A stretch of DNA of 64,000 bases from Ornithinimicrobium sp. F0845 (GTDB lineage: Bacteria; Actinomycetota; Actinomycetes; Actinomycetales; Dermatophilaceae): positions 345,778 through 409,777 of the forward strand of contig NZ_JALKAL010000002.1 of assembly GCF_023015765.1 (NCBI RefSeq), read 5' to 3'. The notes beneath the pieces were generated by a model. That model was given only the letters and a program-made list of their open reading frames with translations. It made no database searches and had not been told where the DNA came from. Shown piece by piece: positions 27,169 through 33,778 of the stretch. Numbering within the stretch: the first letter of the stretch is position 1; the number at the start of each line of letters is the position of its first letter. A program made the position numbers and the translations under genes.

Positions 27169-28166
27169 TCGTCGTCATCTCCCACCCCGCGGACCTGCAC
27201 GCGCAGCGCGTCACCGACGCGCTGCGTGCGCGGGGTCGGGAGAACTTCCTGCTCGACCTGGCCGACCTGCCCGCCTCGGCGACCCTGAGCATCGACCCGG
27301 CGGGGCCGGGGAAGGTGACCCTCCGTCATACGAGCGGGGTGGTCGACCTGTCCTCGGCCACCGCCGTCTGGTGGCGCCGGCCCCAGCACGTGGTGCTCGA
27401 CGCCATCGGCGACGCGGACGCGCGCGGGTTCGCCTACGGCGAGTGGCACGAGGCGATCCACGGTGCCTACCAGCTGATGCCGTGCCCGTGGATGAACCCG
27501 CTGCACGCCGACGAGATCGCCTCGCACAAGGCGCTGCAGCTCACCGTCGCACCCCAGGTGGGGCTCCGGGTGCCCGAGACGCTGATGACCTCCGACGCGG
27601 ACGCGGCACGGGAGTTCATCGCGCGGCAGGAGGCGCAGGGGCGCCGAGCCGTCTACAAGATCTTCGCCGCCACCCACCAGGTCTGGCGGGAGACCCGGCT
27701 GGTGGGTGCGGCCGACCTGGCGCACCTGCCGAGCCTGCACCTGGCACCGGTGATCTTCCAGGAGTATGTGCCGGCCGTCGCGGACATCAGGGTCACCCTC
27801 GTCGGGGAGCGGGTCTTCGCGATGTCGATCTCCGGCGGACCCGAGGTCGACTTCCGGCTGGGCCTCGGGCAGGCACGGACCGGCCCGTTCGACCTGCCCG
27901 AGCCGGTGGTCGCGGCTCTGCGGGCGCTGATGACGCGCTTCGGCCTGGTCTACGGCGCGGTCGACCTGCGGCTCACCGCCGAGGGCGAGCTGGTCTTCCT
28001 CGAGGTCAACCCGGCCGGGGAGTTCCTCTTCGTGGAGTCGGGCGCGGGTCATCCGGTGACCGACGCCGTGGCGGACTGGCTCAGCGACCCGGTGACGGCA
28101 GCTCTCGGCACGCGGGCGGGCGAGGGCCTCGCCGCACGCGTCCCGGCGGCTGGCTCCGTCGGCTGA
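27165..28166 (+). CDS. ATP-grasp ligase of the MvdD/graspetide-maturase type
   Basis: This 333-aa ATP-grasp enzyme forms amide or ester bonds through an acyl phosphate. Visible features are an N-terminal Rossmann-like start (IVVISHPADLHAQRV), AVWWRRP, the ATP-binding Lys in AVYKIFAA (about residue 162), the hinge FQEYVPAVADIRVTLVG, and the metal-binding end LVFLEVNPAGEFLFVE. The NPxGxxLxxE-like ending and the WWRRP block are typical of microviridin/graspetide ligases rather than RimK or glutathione synthetase. GTG 27165 overlaps the upstream metalloprotease stop (GTGA). The most economical reading is that it modifies the repetitive tail of that protein; substrate and bond type are unproven. 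Confidence 0.85.
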   Translation: MIVVISHPADLHAQRVTDALRARGRENFLLDLADLPASATLSIDPAGPGKVTLRHTSGVVDLSSATAVWWRRPQHVVLDAIGDADARGFAYGEWHEAIHGAYQLMPCPWMNPLHADEIASHKALQLTVAPQVGLRVPETLMTSDADAAREFIARQEAQGRRAVYKIFAATHQVWRETRLVGAADLAHLPSLHLAPVIFQEYVPAVADIRVTLVGERVFAMSISGGPEVDFRLGLGQARTGPFDLPEPVVAALRALMTRFGLVYGAVDLRLTAEGELVFLEVNPAGEFLFVESGAGHPVTDAVADWLSDPVTAALGTRAGEGLAARVPAAGSVG

Positions 28167-28175
28167 CCGGGCCGG

Positions 28176-28532
28176 TCAGACCGGCACGACCTCGACCAGC
28201 ACCGTCTCCGACTGCAGCGGGTAGGCCTGGACCGTGATCCAGTCGCCGGCGGTGACGTGCTCATGGTCACCGGTCGCCACCCGCGCCCAGACGGTCAGCC
28301 CGCGCGGGTCGACATCGTCGGGCACGGTGAGGTCGACCGAGGCGATGACCTGGCGACCCGGGACGTCCCCTTGTGTCGCAGGCGCTGTCCCCGAGCCGGT
28401 CACCGTCCTCGCCGTGGAGACGGTTGTGGAGGCCACATCCAGCAGCGAGGTGTCCCGGATCTCCACGACGACGGGGGTGCCGGCCGGGGGCTCGTCCGGA
28501 CCGGCGGCGGCGACCAGCACGTTCACGTCCAT
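28176..28532 (-). CDS. hypothetical beta-rich protein (YbaY/YscW-like)
   Basis: The 118-aa product reads as a beta-sandwich: VVVEIRDTSLLDVASTTV, QVIASVDLTVPDDVDPRGLTVWARV, and the terminal LVEVVPV. The pattern resembles YbaY/YscW-type domains, but I am not certain. There is no signal peptide from this start. It is convergent with the ATP-grasp gene (9-nt gap), so it is not in that operon, though proximity to the accessory pair may matter. ATG 28532 is preferred over upstream in-frame starts, which overlap the GNAT promoter. Confidence 0.6.
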   Translation of the reverse strand: MDVNVLVAAAGPDEPPAGTPVVVEIRDTSLLDVASTTVSTARTVTGSGTAPATQGDVPGRQVIASVDLTVPDDVDPRGLTVWARVATGDHEHVTAGDWITVQAYPLQSETVLVEVVPV

Positions 28533-28614
28533 GACCCGACGATAAACCTGTGGGCCGGGCCGTGGAGGCCGGGCGGGCACGGCTCCCCGGTTGGCCATGT
28601 TGGACACTGGGGTG

Positions 28615-29178
28615 GTGACCACACACCACCACGAGCCCGGACCCCTCGCCGACGCCAGTGTCCGCACCGGACGCGTCAGCGACGCGCCGGCGGTGGGTCT
28701 CGTGCAGGCGACCGTCTGGCGCGACGCCTTTGCGGACGCCGTCCCGCCCGAGGTCCTCGAGACCTTCGAGGGACCTGCCTTCGCCTCGGTCTGGCGGCGG
28801 TCGCTGCAGGACCCGCCGACCCCGTTGCACCGGCTGCTGGTCGCGTGCGCAGGGCCTCAGGTCGTCGGCTTCGCCGCGATCGGCCCGGCCGAGGTCACCG
28901 ACGAGTCCGTGACGGCCACCGACGGCGAGCTCTTCGTGCTCGCGGTGCACCCCGACGCGCGCCGCGACGGACACGGGTCGCGACTGCTCAACGCCGCCGC
29001 AGACACGCTCCGGGCGGGAGACCGCTCCGGGCTGCTCACCTGGCTCCCGGCAGGCGACGAGGACTCGCGGGCCTTCACCGACGCCGCCGGCCTGGCACCG
29101 GACGGCGCCTGGCGCGAGCGCGTGGTCGGCCCGGGGGGCGAGACGGTCCGCGAGATCCGCGTGCGGGCCGACCTGTGA
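28615..29178 (+). CDS. GNAT-family N-acetyltransferase
   Basis: The acetyl-CoA binding region is LFVLAVHPDARRDGHGSRLLNAA (motif A, R/Q-x2-G-x-G/A). An N-terminal segment reads VRTGRVSDAPAVGLVQATVWRDAF. The acceptor is unknown. GTG 28615 is chosen because GACACT (28603-28608) lies 6 nt before it; ATG 28591 is an alternative. The stop overlaps the azlC start (GTGA), so the acetyltransferase and the AzlCD exporter form one operon, suggesting a shared theme of amino-acid detoxification or export. Confidence 0.85.
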   Translation: MTTHHHEPGPLADASVRTGRVSDAPAVGLVQATVWRDAFADAVPPEVLETFEGPAFASVWRRSLQDPPTPLHRLLVACAGPQVVGFAAIGPAEVTDESVTATDGELFVLAVHPDARRDGHGSRLLNAAADTLRAGDRSGLLTWLPAGDEDSRAFTDAAGLAPDGAWRERVVGPGGETVREIRVRADL

Positions 29179-29921
29179 CGGGAGAGCCGACGCACCACAC
29201 CGACCCGGACCCTGCGCGCCACGCGGCGGGCCGCATCCCCGGGGACACGGCCGTCATCCGCAAGTCCCTCGGGGTGGCCGTCGCCACCGGTCTCTACGGG
29301 GTGACCGCGGGCGCGCTCGCCGTGGCCGCAGGACTGTCCGTGCTCCAGGCCATGGCGCTGTCCCTGCTGCTGTTCAGCGGCGGCTCCCAGTTCGCCTTCT
29401 TCGGTGTGATCGGCGCCGGCGGGAGCCCCGTCGCCGCCGTGGCCAGCTCGACGCTGCTCGGCGTCCGCAACGGCTTCTACGGGCTGCAGGTCTCCCAGCT
29501 CCTTGACGTGCACCGATGGGCCCGACCGGTGGCCGCGCACTTCACGATCGACGAGAGCACCGCGGTGGCGATCACCCAGGTCAAGCCGCGACAGCAGCGG
29601 ATCGGCTTCTGGCTGACCGGGATCGGGATCTTCGTGATCTGGAACCTGATGACCCTCCTCGGCGCCGTCGCGGGCGAGGCCATGGGCGACCCCAGGACCT
29701 ACGGCCTGGACGCCGCCGCTGCGGCGGCGTTCGTCGGCCTCCTGTGGCCCCGGCTGCGAGGCCGCGACCCGCTCGCCGTGGCCGCCCTGGCCGTCATCAT
29801 CACGGTCGTGACGGCCCCGCTCGTGCCGGCGGGAGTCCCCGTGCTGGCCGCGGTCCTGGCGGCCCTCCTCGTGGGGCTGCCCCGCCGTCGCACGAGCCCG
29901 GAGGAGGTGGCCGCCCCGTGA
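29175..29921 (+). CDS. azlC: AzlC-family branched-chain amino acid permease
   Basis: AzlC is the large subunit of the AzlCD (LIV-E) exporter of branched-chain amino acids. Diagnostic stretches are GVTAGALAVAAGLSVLQAMALSLLLFSGGSQFAFFG and LLGVRNGFYGLQVS, followed by further membrane helices (IGIFVIWNLMTLLGAVAGEAMGD). Length 248 aa. Both ends overlap their neighbours by 4 nt (GNAT before, azlD after). Confidence 0.9.
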   Translation: MTGEPTHHTDPDPARHAAGRIPGDTAVIRKSLGVAVATGLYGVTAGALAVAAGLSVLQAMALSLLLFSGGSQFAFFGVIGAGGSPVAAVASSTLLGVRNGFYGLQVSQLLDVHRWARPVAAHFTIDESTAVAITQVKPRQQRIGFWLTGIGIFVIWNLMTLLGAVAGEAMGDPRTYGLDAAAAAAFVGLLWPRLRGRDPLAVAALAVIITVVTAPLVPAGVPVLAAVLAALLVGLPRRRTSPEEVAAP

Positions 29922-30226
29922 CCATGTGGCTCGCCGTCCTCGCGGCGTGCGCCCTGGCCTACGCGCTCAAGCTCGCGGGATACCTGGTGCCCCAGCACGT
30001 CCTCGACATCCCGTGGGTGCACCGGGTGACACCGCTGCTGCCGGTCGCCCTGCTCTCGGCCCTCATCGTGACCCAGGCGGTACTCACGGACGAGGGGCGC
30101 CTCGTCGTGGACGCTCGCGCCGCGGGGGTCGGCGTGGCCGTCCTGCTGCTCATCCTGCGCGCACCCTTCCTCGTCGTCGTCGCGGCGGCCGCGGTGACGG
30201 CGGCCCTGGTCCGCGCCCTGGTCTGA
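29918..30226 (+). CDS. azlD: AzlD-family transport subunit
   Basis: This is the small, about 100-aa partner of AzlC, with three or four hydrophobic helices (WLAVLAACALAYALKLAGYLVP, VTPLLPVALLSALIVTQAVL, VGVAVLLLILRAPFLVVVAAAAV). The GTG start overlaps the azlC stop (GTGA). AzlCD pairs export leucine analogues and other branched-chain amino acids in Bacillus and Corynebacterium (BrnFE). Confidence 0.88.
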   Translation: MTMWLAVLAACALAYALKLAGYLVPQHVLDIPWVHRVTPLLPVALLSALIVTQAVLTDEGRLVVDARAAGVGVAVLLLILRAPFLVVVAAAAVTAALVRALV

Positions 30227-30272
30227 GCCGCCTCCGCGGCAGACGGGCCAGCCCGTGCGAGGATCGGTGCCC

Positions 30273-31436
30273 GTGGGACGCATCGTCGGCATCGACCTGG
30301 CCCGGTGCCTGGCGCTGCTCGGCATGATCACCGCGCACCTCGTGCAGGGCAGCGACGGTCCCGGCGGCGTCGGGACCGTCTTCCAGGTAGTGGCCGGACG
30401 CTCGGCCGCACTCTTCGCGGTGCTGGCCGGTGTCTCCATCGCCCTCACGACCCGCGCCAGGCCCGACCGGACGACCGCCGACAGCCGACGGGGTCTGGCG
30501 GCACGCGCCATACTCATCGCGCTGATGGGGCTGTTCCTGGGCGTGCTCGACTCGGGACTGGCCGTCATCCTCACCTTCTACGGCGCCCTGTTCCTCCTGG
30601 CCATCCCGGTCATCACCTGGTCGGCCCGGCGGCTGACCATCCTCGCCCTCTGCTGGGGCCTACTCTCCCCCGTGGTCAGTCTCGCGGTGCGGCCTCACCT
30701 GCCCGGTCCAGGGTTCGTGGTGCCGCAACCAGGTGACCTCACCGACCCCGTCATGCTGCTGACCGAGCTCACGATCACCGGCTACTACCCCGTCCTGACG
30801 TGGGGCACCTACCTCTTCGCCGGGATGGCGATCGGTCGGCTCGACCTGCGTTCTGCCACGGTCCGCCGGTGGCTGGTCGTCCTCGGCGCCTGGCTGGCAG
30901 TGCTCGCCCTGGCGATGGCCCGCCTGATGACCAGCAGTGACGCGGCGAGGGAGGAGCTGGTGAGCACCTACGACCGGTTCGGCGGCGTGGAGAGCTGGGC
31001 CGAACTGGACCACAGCCTGCGCATCGGCCTCTACGGCACCACGCCGACCGGCTCGTGGTCGTGGTTGTGGGTGTGGTCGCCACACAGCGGATCGATCGTC
31101 GACCTGGCGCACACGGTCGGCACCTCGATGGTGGTGATCGGCCTGTCACTGATCGCGGTGCAGGTCGCGGGCCGCGGCGAGCGGTGGGTCCGCGTGGCCG
31201 CGGGCGCCGGTGCGATGACCTTGACCCTGTATGCCGTGCACGTCGCCGTCGTCGCCGCCGGGCGCAGCGACGCGCTGTCGGCGGAGGCCCCGTGGGTCCT
31301 GGACGTGCGACTGCACCTCATCGGCGTCCTCGTCGTCGGTGCCGCGTTCGCGCTGGCCCGGACGCGGGGGCCACTCGAACGGCTCGTGTCCGAGGTGAGT
31401 GGAGCCGTGCGCGACTCTCCGGGCGTCCGTCGCTAG
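30273..31436 (+). CDS. heparan-alpha-glucosaminide acetyltransferase-like membrane protein
   Basis: This polytopic protein of about ten helices begins GRIVGIDLARCLALLGMITAHL, the pattern of the DUF1624/HGSNAT and DUF418-type membrane acyltransferases. Mid-protein it has TYLFAGMAIGRLDL and near the end LTLYAVHVAVVAAG. These families acetylate surface or lysosomal sugars in known cases; the substrate here is unknown. GTG 30273 is preferred because GAGGAT lies 8 nt upstream and the coding pattern starts there. It overlaps the 3' end of the convergent gene by 4 nt. Confidence 0.75.
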   Translation: MGRIVGIDLARCLALLGMITAHLVQGSDGPGGVGTVFQVVAGRSAALFAVLAGVSIALTTRARPDRTTADSRRGLAARAILIALMGLFLGVLDSGLAVILTFYGALFLLAIPVITWSARRLTILALCWGLLSPVVSLAVRPHLPGPGFVVPQPGDLTDPVMLLTELTITGYYPVLTWGTYLFAGMAIGRLDLRSATVRRWLVVLGAWLAVLALAMARLMTSSDAAREELVSTYDRFGGVESWAELDHSLRIGLYGTTPTGSWSWLWVWSPHSGSIVDLAHTVGTSMVVIGLSLIAVQVAGRGERWVRVAAGAGAMTLTLYAVHVAVVAAGRSDALSAEAPWVLDVRLHLIGVLVVGAAFALARTRGPLERLVSEVSGAVRDSPGVRR

Positions 31437-32146
31437 GGCTGGTCCTCCGTGTCCTCGCAGTCCAGGTCGATCGGCCGATCAAACGGGTCGATGGCGTCGG
31501 ACAGCGCCTGGGCAGACTGCTGGCGGGCCGCGGCCTCCTCGTCGTGATGCGCCTGCAGGTGCTCCTGGACCGCCTGGGTCAGGGCCTCGGTCCCGCACGC
31601 GGTCAGGTCGAACCGATAGCGGGTCGTCCCGTTGTAGGTGCGCATCCTCCGCCGATGGTCCTGCTCGTGCGGCCCGAGCACCTCGCGCAGGAAGGTCCTG
31701 ACCCGACGCTGCTGGCACTCCGAGAGGCCGCCGGGCATGTCCGGCATGGTGATCTGCACATCCACCCGGTAGCGGATCCTCAGGGTCCCGGTCGCGCGCA
31801 GACACGGAGTCTCGTCAGGGCAGTCGCAGTCCTTGGCCCGGCGCACCCGCCGCCCGACCACGTCACTCGTGCCACCGTCATAGGTGCCGTTGGTCTCCCC
31901 GTGCAGGACGATGCTGCCTGCGTGCCCGTTGGCGGCCTGCGACGGTGCGACCCGGGCGGTCCCCGGGGTGCGGTTCCCGCCCCAGGTGGCTATCAGGGCC
32001 GAGACGGCCCGGTTGCCGGCGAGCCGTTGCAGAGCCTGGACCCGGGTCGCGAGCGTCCCGGCCGTGGTGTCCCCGAGACCCTCCGGCGGCCGGGTCCTGA
32101 CACGCCCTCGCCCCAGGGAGGGAGCGCGCGCGAGGGTCGTCACCAC
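31433..32146 (-). CDS. HExxH metalloprotease-like protein with eCIS-cargo-type motif
   Basis: The N-terminal part contains VQALQRLAGNRAVSALI, the LQR-x-AGNRAV motif seen in proteins delivered by, or encoded beside, extracellular contractile injection systems. The C-terminal domain has HEQDH, an HExxH zinc site, within GPHEQDHRRRMRTYNG, resembling DUF922-type putative proteases, plus Cys pairs (CDCPDETPC). No injection-system structural gene is in the window. The start is uncertain: GTG 32146 or 32143 is chosen because codons upstream lose G/C bias at third positions, and a leaderless-looking ATG at 32383 would add 79 poorly coding residues. Confidence 0.6.
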   Translation of the reverse strand: MVTTLARAPSLGRGRVRTRPPEGLGDTTAGTLATRVQALQRLAGNRAVSALIATWGGNRTPGTARVAPSQAANGHAGSIVLHGETNGTYDGGTSDVVGRRVRRAKDCDCPDETPCLRATGTLRIRYRVDVQITMPDMPGGLSECQQRRVRTFLREVLGPHEQDHRRRMRTYNGTTRYRFDLTACGTEALTQAVQEHLQAHHDEEAAARQQSAQALSDAIDPFDRPIDLDCEDTEDQP

Positions 32147-32478
32147 GGGGCAACCCCGGCAACCCACACGTCCCTGCCGTGACGTCCGCGCATGACCTCC
32201 TCCACCGCTCGGCGGACTTCCACCCTCGCAGGCGGCAGCAGCTCCTGGAGGGCACGAATGTGCGGCCGCCCGGGCAGATGACGTTGCACGGAAGGGCATG
32301 CCTACGGTGCCCGTCCAGGCATGAGGTGAGCCGCTCAGCCGGGCGCGCTCCCCGAGCCGGGCGGCTGACGTCTTCTCCTTCATGACGACTTGGGATAGTG
32401 TGGGTGAACAGAAGGTAAACGAAAGGTAACGTCCATGGTTAGGGTGCATCACATCCCCCGAAGAGGTCAGCACCGCTC
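32147..32478. other. 332-bp non-coding stretch
   Basis: This stretch holds the PHO-box-like repeats (32403-32435) and a rightward promoter for the 38-aa ORF. Between 32147 and 32395 I see no convincing gene: the minus-strand open frame is rich in A/T third positions. On the minus strand TATCCC (32394-32399 complement) could serve as a -10 toward the metalloprotease-like gene. Confidence 0.5.
32403..32445 (+). promoter_or_regulatory. PHO-box-like triple 11-bp repeat with -10
   Basis: Three direct repeats begin GGTGA (32403), GGTAA (32414) and GGTAA (32425), exactly 11 bp apart. On the complement they read TTACC, TTACC, TCACC, like the GTTCACC units of actinobacterial PhoP boxes. TAGGGT at 32440-32445 is a -10, so the repeats cover the -35 zone as an activator site would. 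An 11-bp direct-repeat period is the hallmark of OmpR/PhoB-family regulators. Confidence 0.5.
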
Positions 32479-32595
32479 GTGACATGGGTTCCCGTGACGG
32501 ACGTCAACGGCCGCACCCACCTGGAGATGCGGTGGCACGTCGGCGGGGCGAGCCTCCCCAACACGGCTCGCCGCACCCCGCGCAGCGCCGCCTGA
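32479..32595 (+). CDS. 38-aa small protein
   Basis: This short frame (TWVPVTDVNGRTHLEMRWHV near the start) has G or C at almost every third position, a purine-rich stretch upstream (GAAGAGG), an 11-bp-repeat promoter in front and a strong intrinsic-terminator hairpin 13 nt after its stop. That combination argues for a genuine single-gene unit. The start is GTG 32479. The product is basic at its C-terminus (ARRTPRSAA) and has no membrane segment. The function is unknown; phosphate-starvation control is suggested only by the promoter. Confidence 0.55.
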   Translation: MTWVPVTDVNGRTHLEMRWHVGGASLPNTARRTPRSAA

Positions 32596-32608
32596 CCTCC
32601 CCCACTCA

Positions 32609-32641
32609 CCTCAGGCCGCCCCACCCTGGGGCGGCCTGAGG
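32609..32641 (+). terminator. strong intrinsic-type hairpin
   Basis: A perfect 15-bp stem (32609-32623 with 32627-32641; core GGCCGCCCCA / TGGGGCGGCC) has a 3-nt loop and is followed by TTGTCGTT. It ends the unit of the 38-aa ORF and insulates the DUF2975 promoter downstream. Confidence 0.8.
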
Positions 32642-32664
32642 TTGTCGTTGGCACATTGTTGCCG

Positions 32665-32717
32665 TTGACACATCGATATTCGATAGGTATGTTTATCGAT
32701 AACATCGTTTGTCGATA
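32665..32717 (+). promoter_or_regulatory. strong promoter with TCGATA operator array
   Basis: A consensus -35 TTGACA (32665-32670), a 17-bp spacer and -10 TATGTT (32688-32693) precede the DUF2975 gene. TCGATA occurs four times: 32673, 32680 (both in the spacer), 32696 and 32712. The third is inside the perfect palindrome TTATCGATAA (32693-32702). The XRE protein encoded in the same operon is the obvious candidate repressor. Confidence 0.7.
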
Positions 32718-32730
32718 AGGGGAGTCTCAA

Positions 32731-33339
32731 ATGTCCACACGCCTGCGTCGGATCTCCGGGTGGGACCGGCCAAGTCAACTGATCCTCGAGGGCCTGCTGC
32801 TGGCGGTCATGGTGGTCGCTGCAGGACTCACCGCGTTCGGCCTCGTCGACCTGGTGTCCGACCGTGAGGTCGTGGTGGCCGTCAGCCTCGACGAGCAGTC
32901 AGTGGCGTCGGCGCCGGGAGCCAGCCTGGTCACGACGCACGGCGAGCTCACCCTCACCGAGGCCACCACCGGCCAGCTCCTCCTGGTGGCTGCCCCGCTG
33001 GTGCTCGGCGCTGCGGTGGTGATCGGCGCGGCCTACTTCCTCCTCCAGGTCGTCCGATCCCTGCGGACCGGCACGCCCTTCCACCGTCGCAACGCACGAC
33101 GGCTCTTGGCTGCGGCGCTGATCGTGCTGTTCGGGGGTGCCGTGACGGGCATGACCGACGCCCTGGCCACCATGGCGCTGGCGATGAACGGTCAGGAGAT
33201 TCTCGGGGAGGGCAGTCCCCTCGTCCCCCGCGGGATATTCCCACTCGCCTTCATCGGCATCGGGCTGCTGCTGTTGTGCCTGGCCGAGTTCTTCCGCCGG
33301 GGCGCCCTCCTGGCCGAGGACGTCGAGGGGCTGGTCTGA
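32731..33339 (+). CDS. DUF2975 membrane protein
   Basis: This is a four-helix membrane protein: helices near residues 14-36 (LILEGLLLAVMVVAAGLTAFGLV), 78-102, 125-150 and 170-190 (LAFIGIGLLLLCLAEFFRRG). The terminal EFFRRGALLAEDVEGLV is typical of DUF2975. The family is almost always paired with a small YozG-like XRE protein, as here. Role unknown. There is a good ribosome binding site (AAGGGGAG). Its TGA overlaps the next ATG by one nucleotide. Confidence 0.87.
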   Translation: MSTRLRRISGWDRPSQLILEGLLLAVMVVAAGLTAFGLVDLVSDREVVVAVSLDEQSVASAPGASLVTTHGELTLTEATTGQLLLVAAPLVLGAAVVIGAAYFLLQVVRSLRTGTPFHRRNARRLLAAALIVLFGGAVTGMTDALATMALAMNGQEILGEGSPLVPRGIFPLAFIGIGLLLLCLAEFFRRGALLAEDVEGLV

Positions 33340-33578
33340 TGCCTCCGGCCGACATCGAGAACGCCGACGGCCACCGGATCGTCTCGCACCTGGATGAGCT
33401 CCTCGCCGACCGGGGGATGACGCTGACCGAGCTGGCCGAGCGGGTGGGCGTGACGATCGTGAATCTGTCGGTCCTGAAGAACAACCGCGCCAAGGCGGTG
33501 CGCTTCTCGACGCTCACGGCGATCTGCGACGTGCTCGAGTGCGAGCCGGGTGACGTGCTTGGGCTGCGGCCCCACTGA
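33339..33578 (+). CDS. YozG-like XRE/HTH_26 transcriptional regulator
   Basis: This 79-aa one-domain helix-turn-helix protein (GMTLTELAERVGVTIVNLSVLKNNRAKAVRFSTL, ending VLECEPGDVLGL) is the usual partner of DUF2975. It is translationally coupled to the membrane gene (TGATG). It probably binds the TCGATA array upstream of the operon and represses both genes; that is inferred from layout. Confidence 0.88.
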   Translation: MPPADIENADGHRIVSHLDELLADRGMTLTELAERVGVTIVNLSVLKNNRAKAVRFSTLTAICDVLECEPGDVLGLRPH

Positions 33579-33690
33579 CTGCGGGCGCACCGCCGGGCCG
33601 GTGACTCGTGGGTCAACCCAGAGCCCTCCAGCGACCCTCGGCTTCCCCACGAGACCCAGGACCTGCGGAGGGGGTCGGCGACTGGCACGA

Positions 33691-33732
33691 ACACCAGTGG
33701 CCGGGACCCCGAGGGGACCCGGCCACTGGTGT
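33691..33732. terminator. bidirectional hairpin between XRE gene and pnp
   Basis: A perfect 15-bp stem (33691-33705 with 33718-33732; ACACCAGTGGCCGGG and its complement) is capped by a further CCCC/GGGG. It stands between convergent transcription units and has no T-run. A second small hairpin GACCCT-GCG-AGGGTC (33750-33764) lies nearer to pnp. Confidence 0.75.
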
Positions 33733-33778
33733 GTGCGGGGAGGCGGTCAGACCCTGCGAGGGTCAGCCCGCCAGCGGA

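Noticed and set aside
32147-32383. N-terminal extension of the HEQDH protein to a leaderless-looking ATG at 32383
   Set aside because: Codons in this stretch have many A/T third positions, unlike the rest of the gene, so it is probably not translated.
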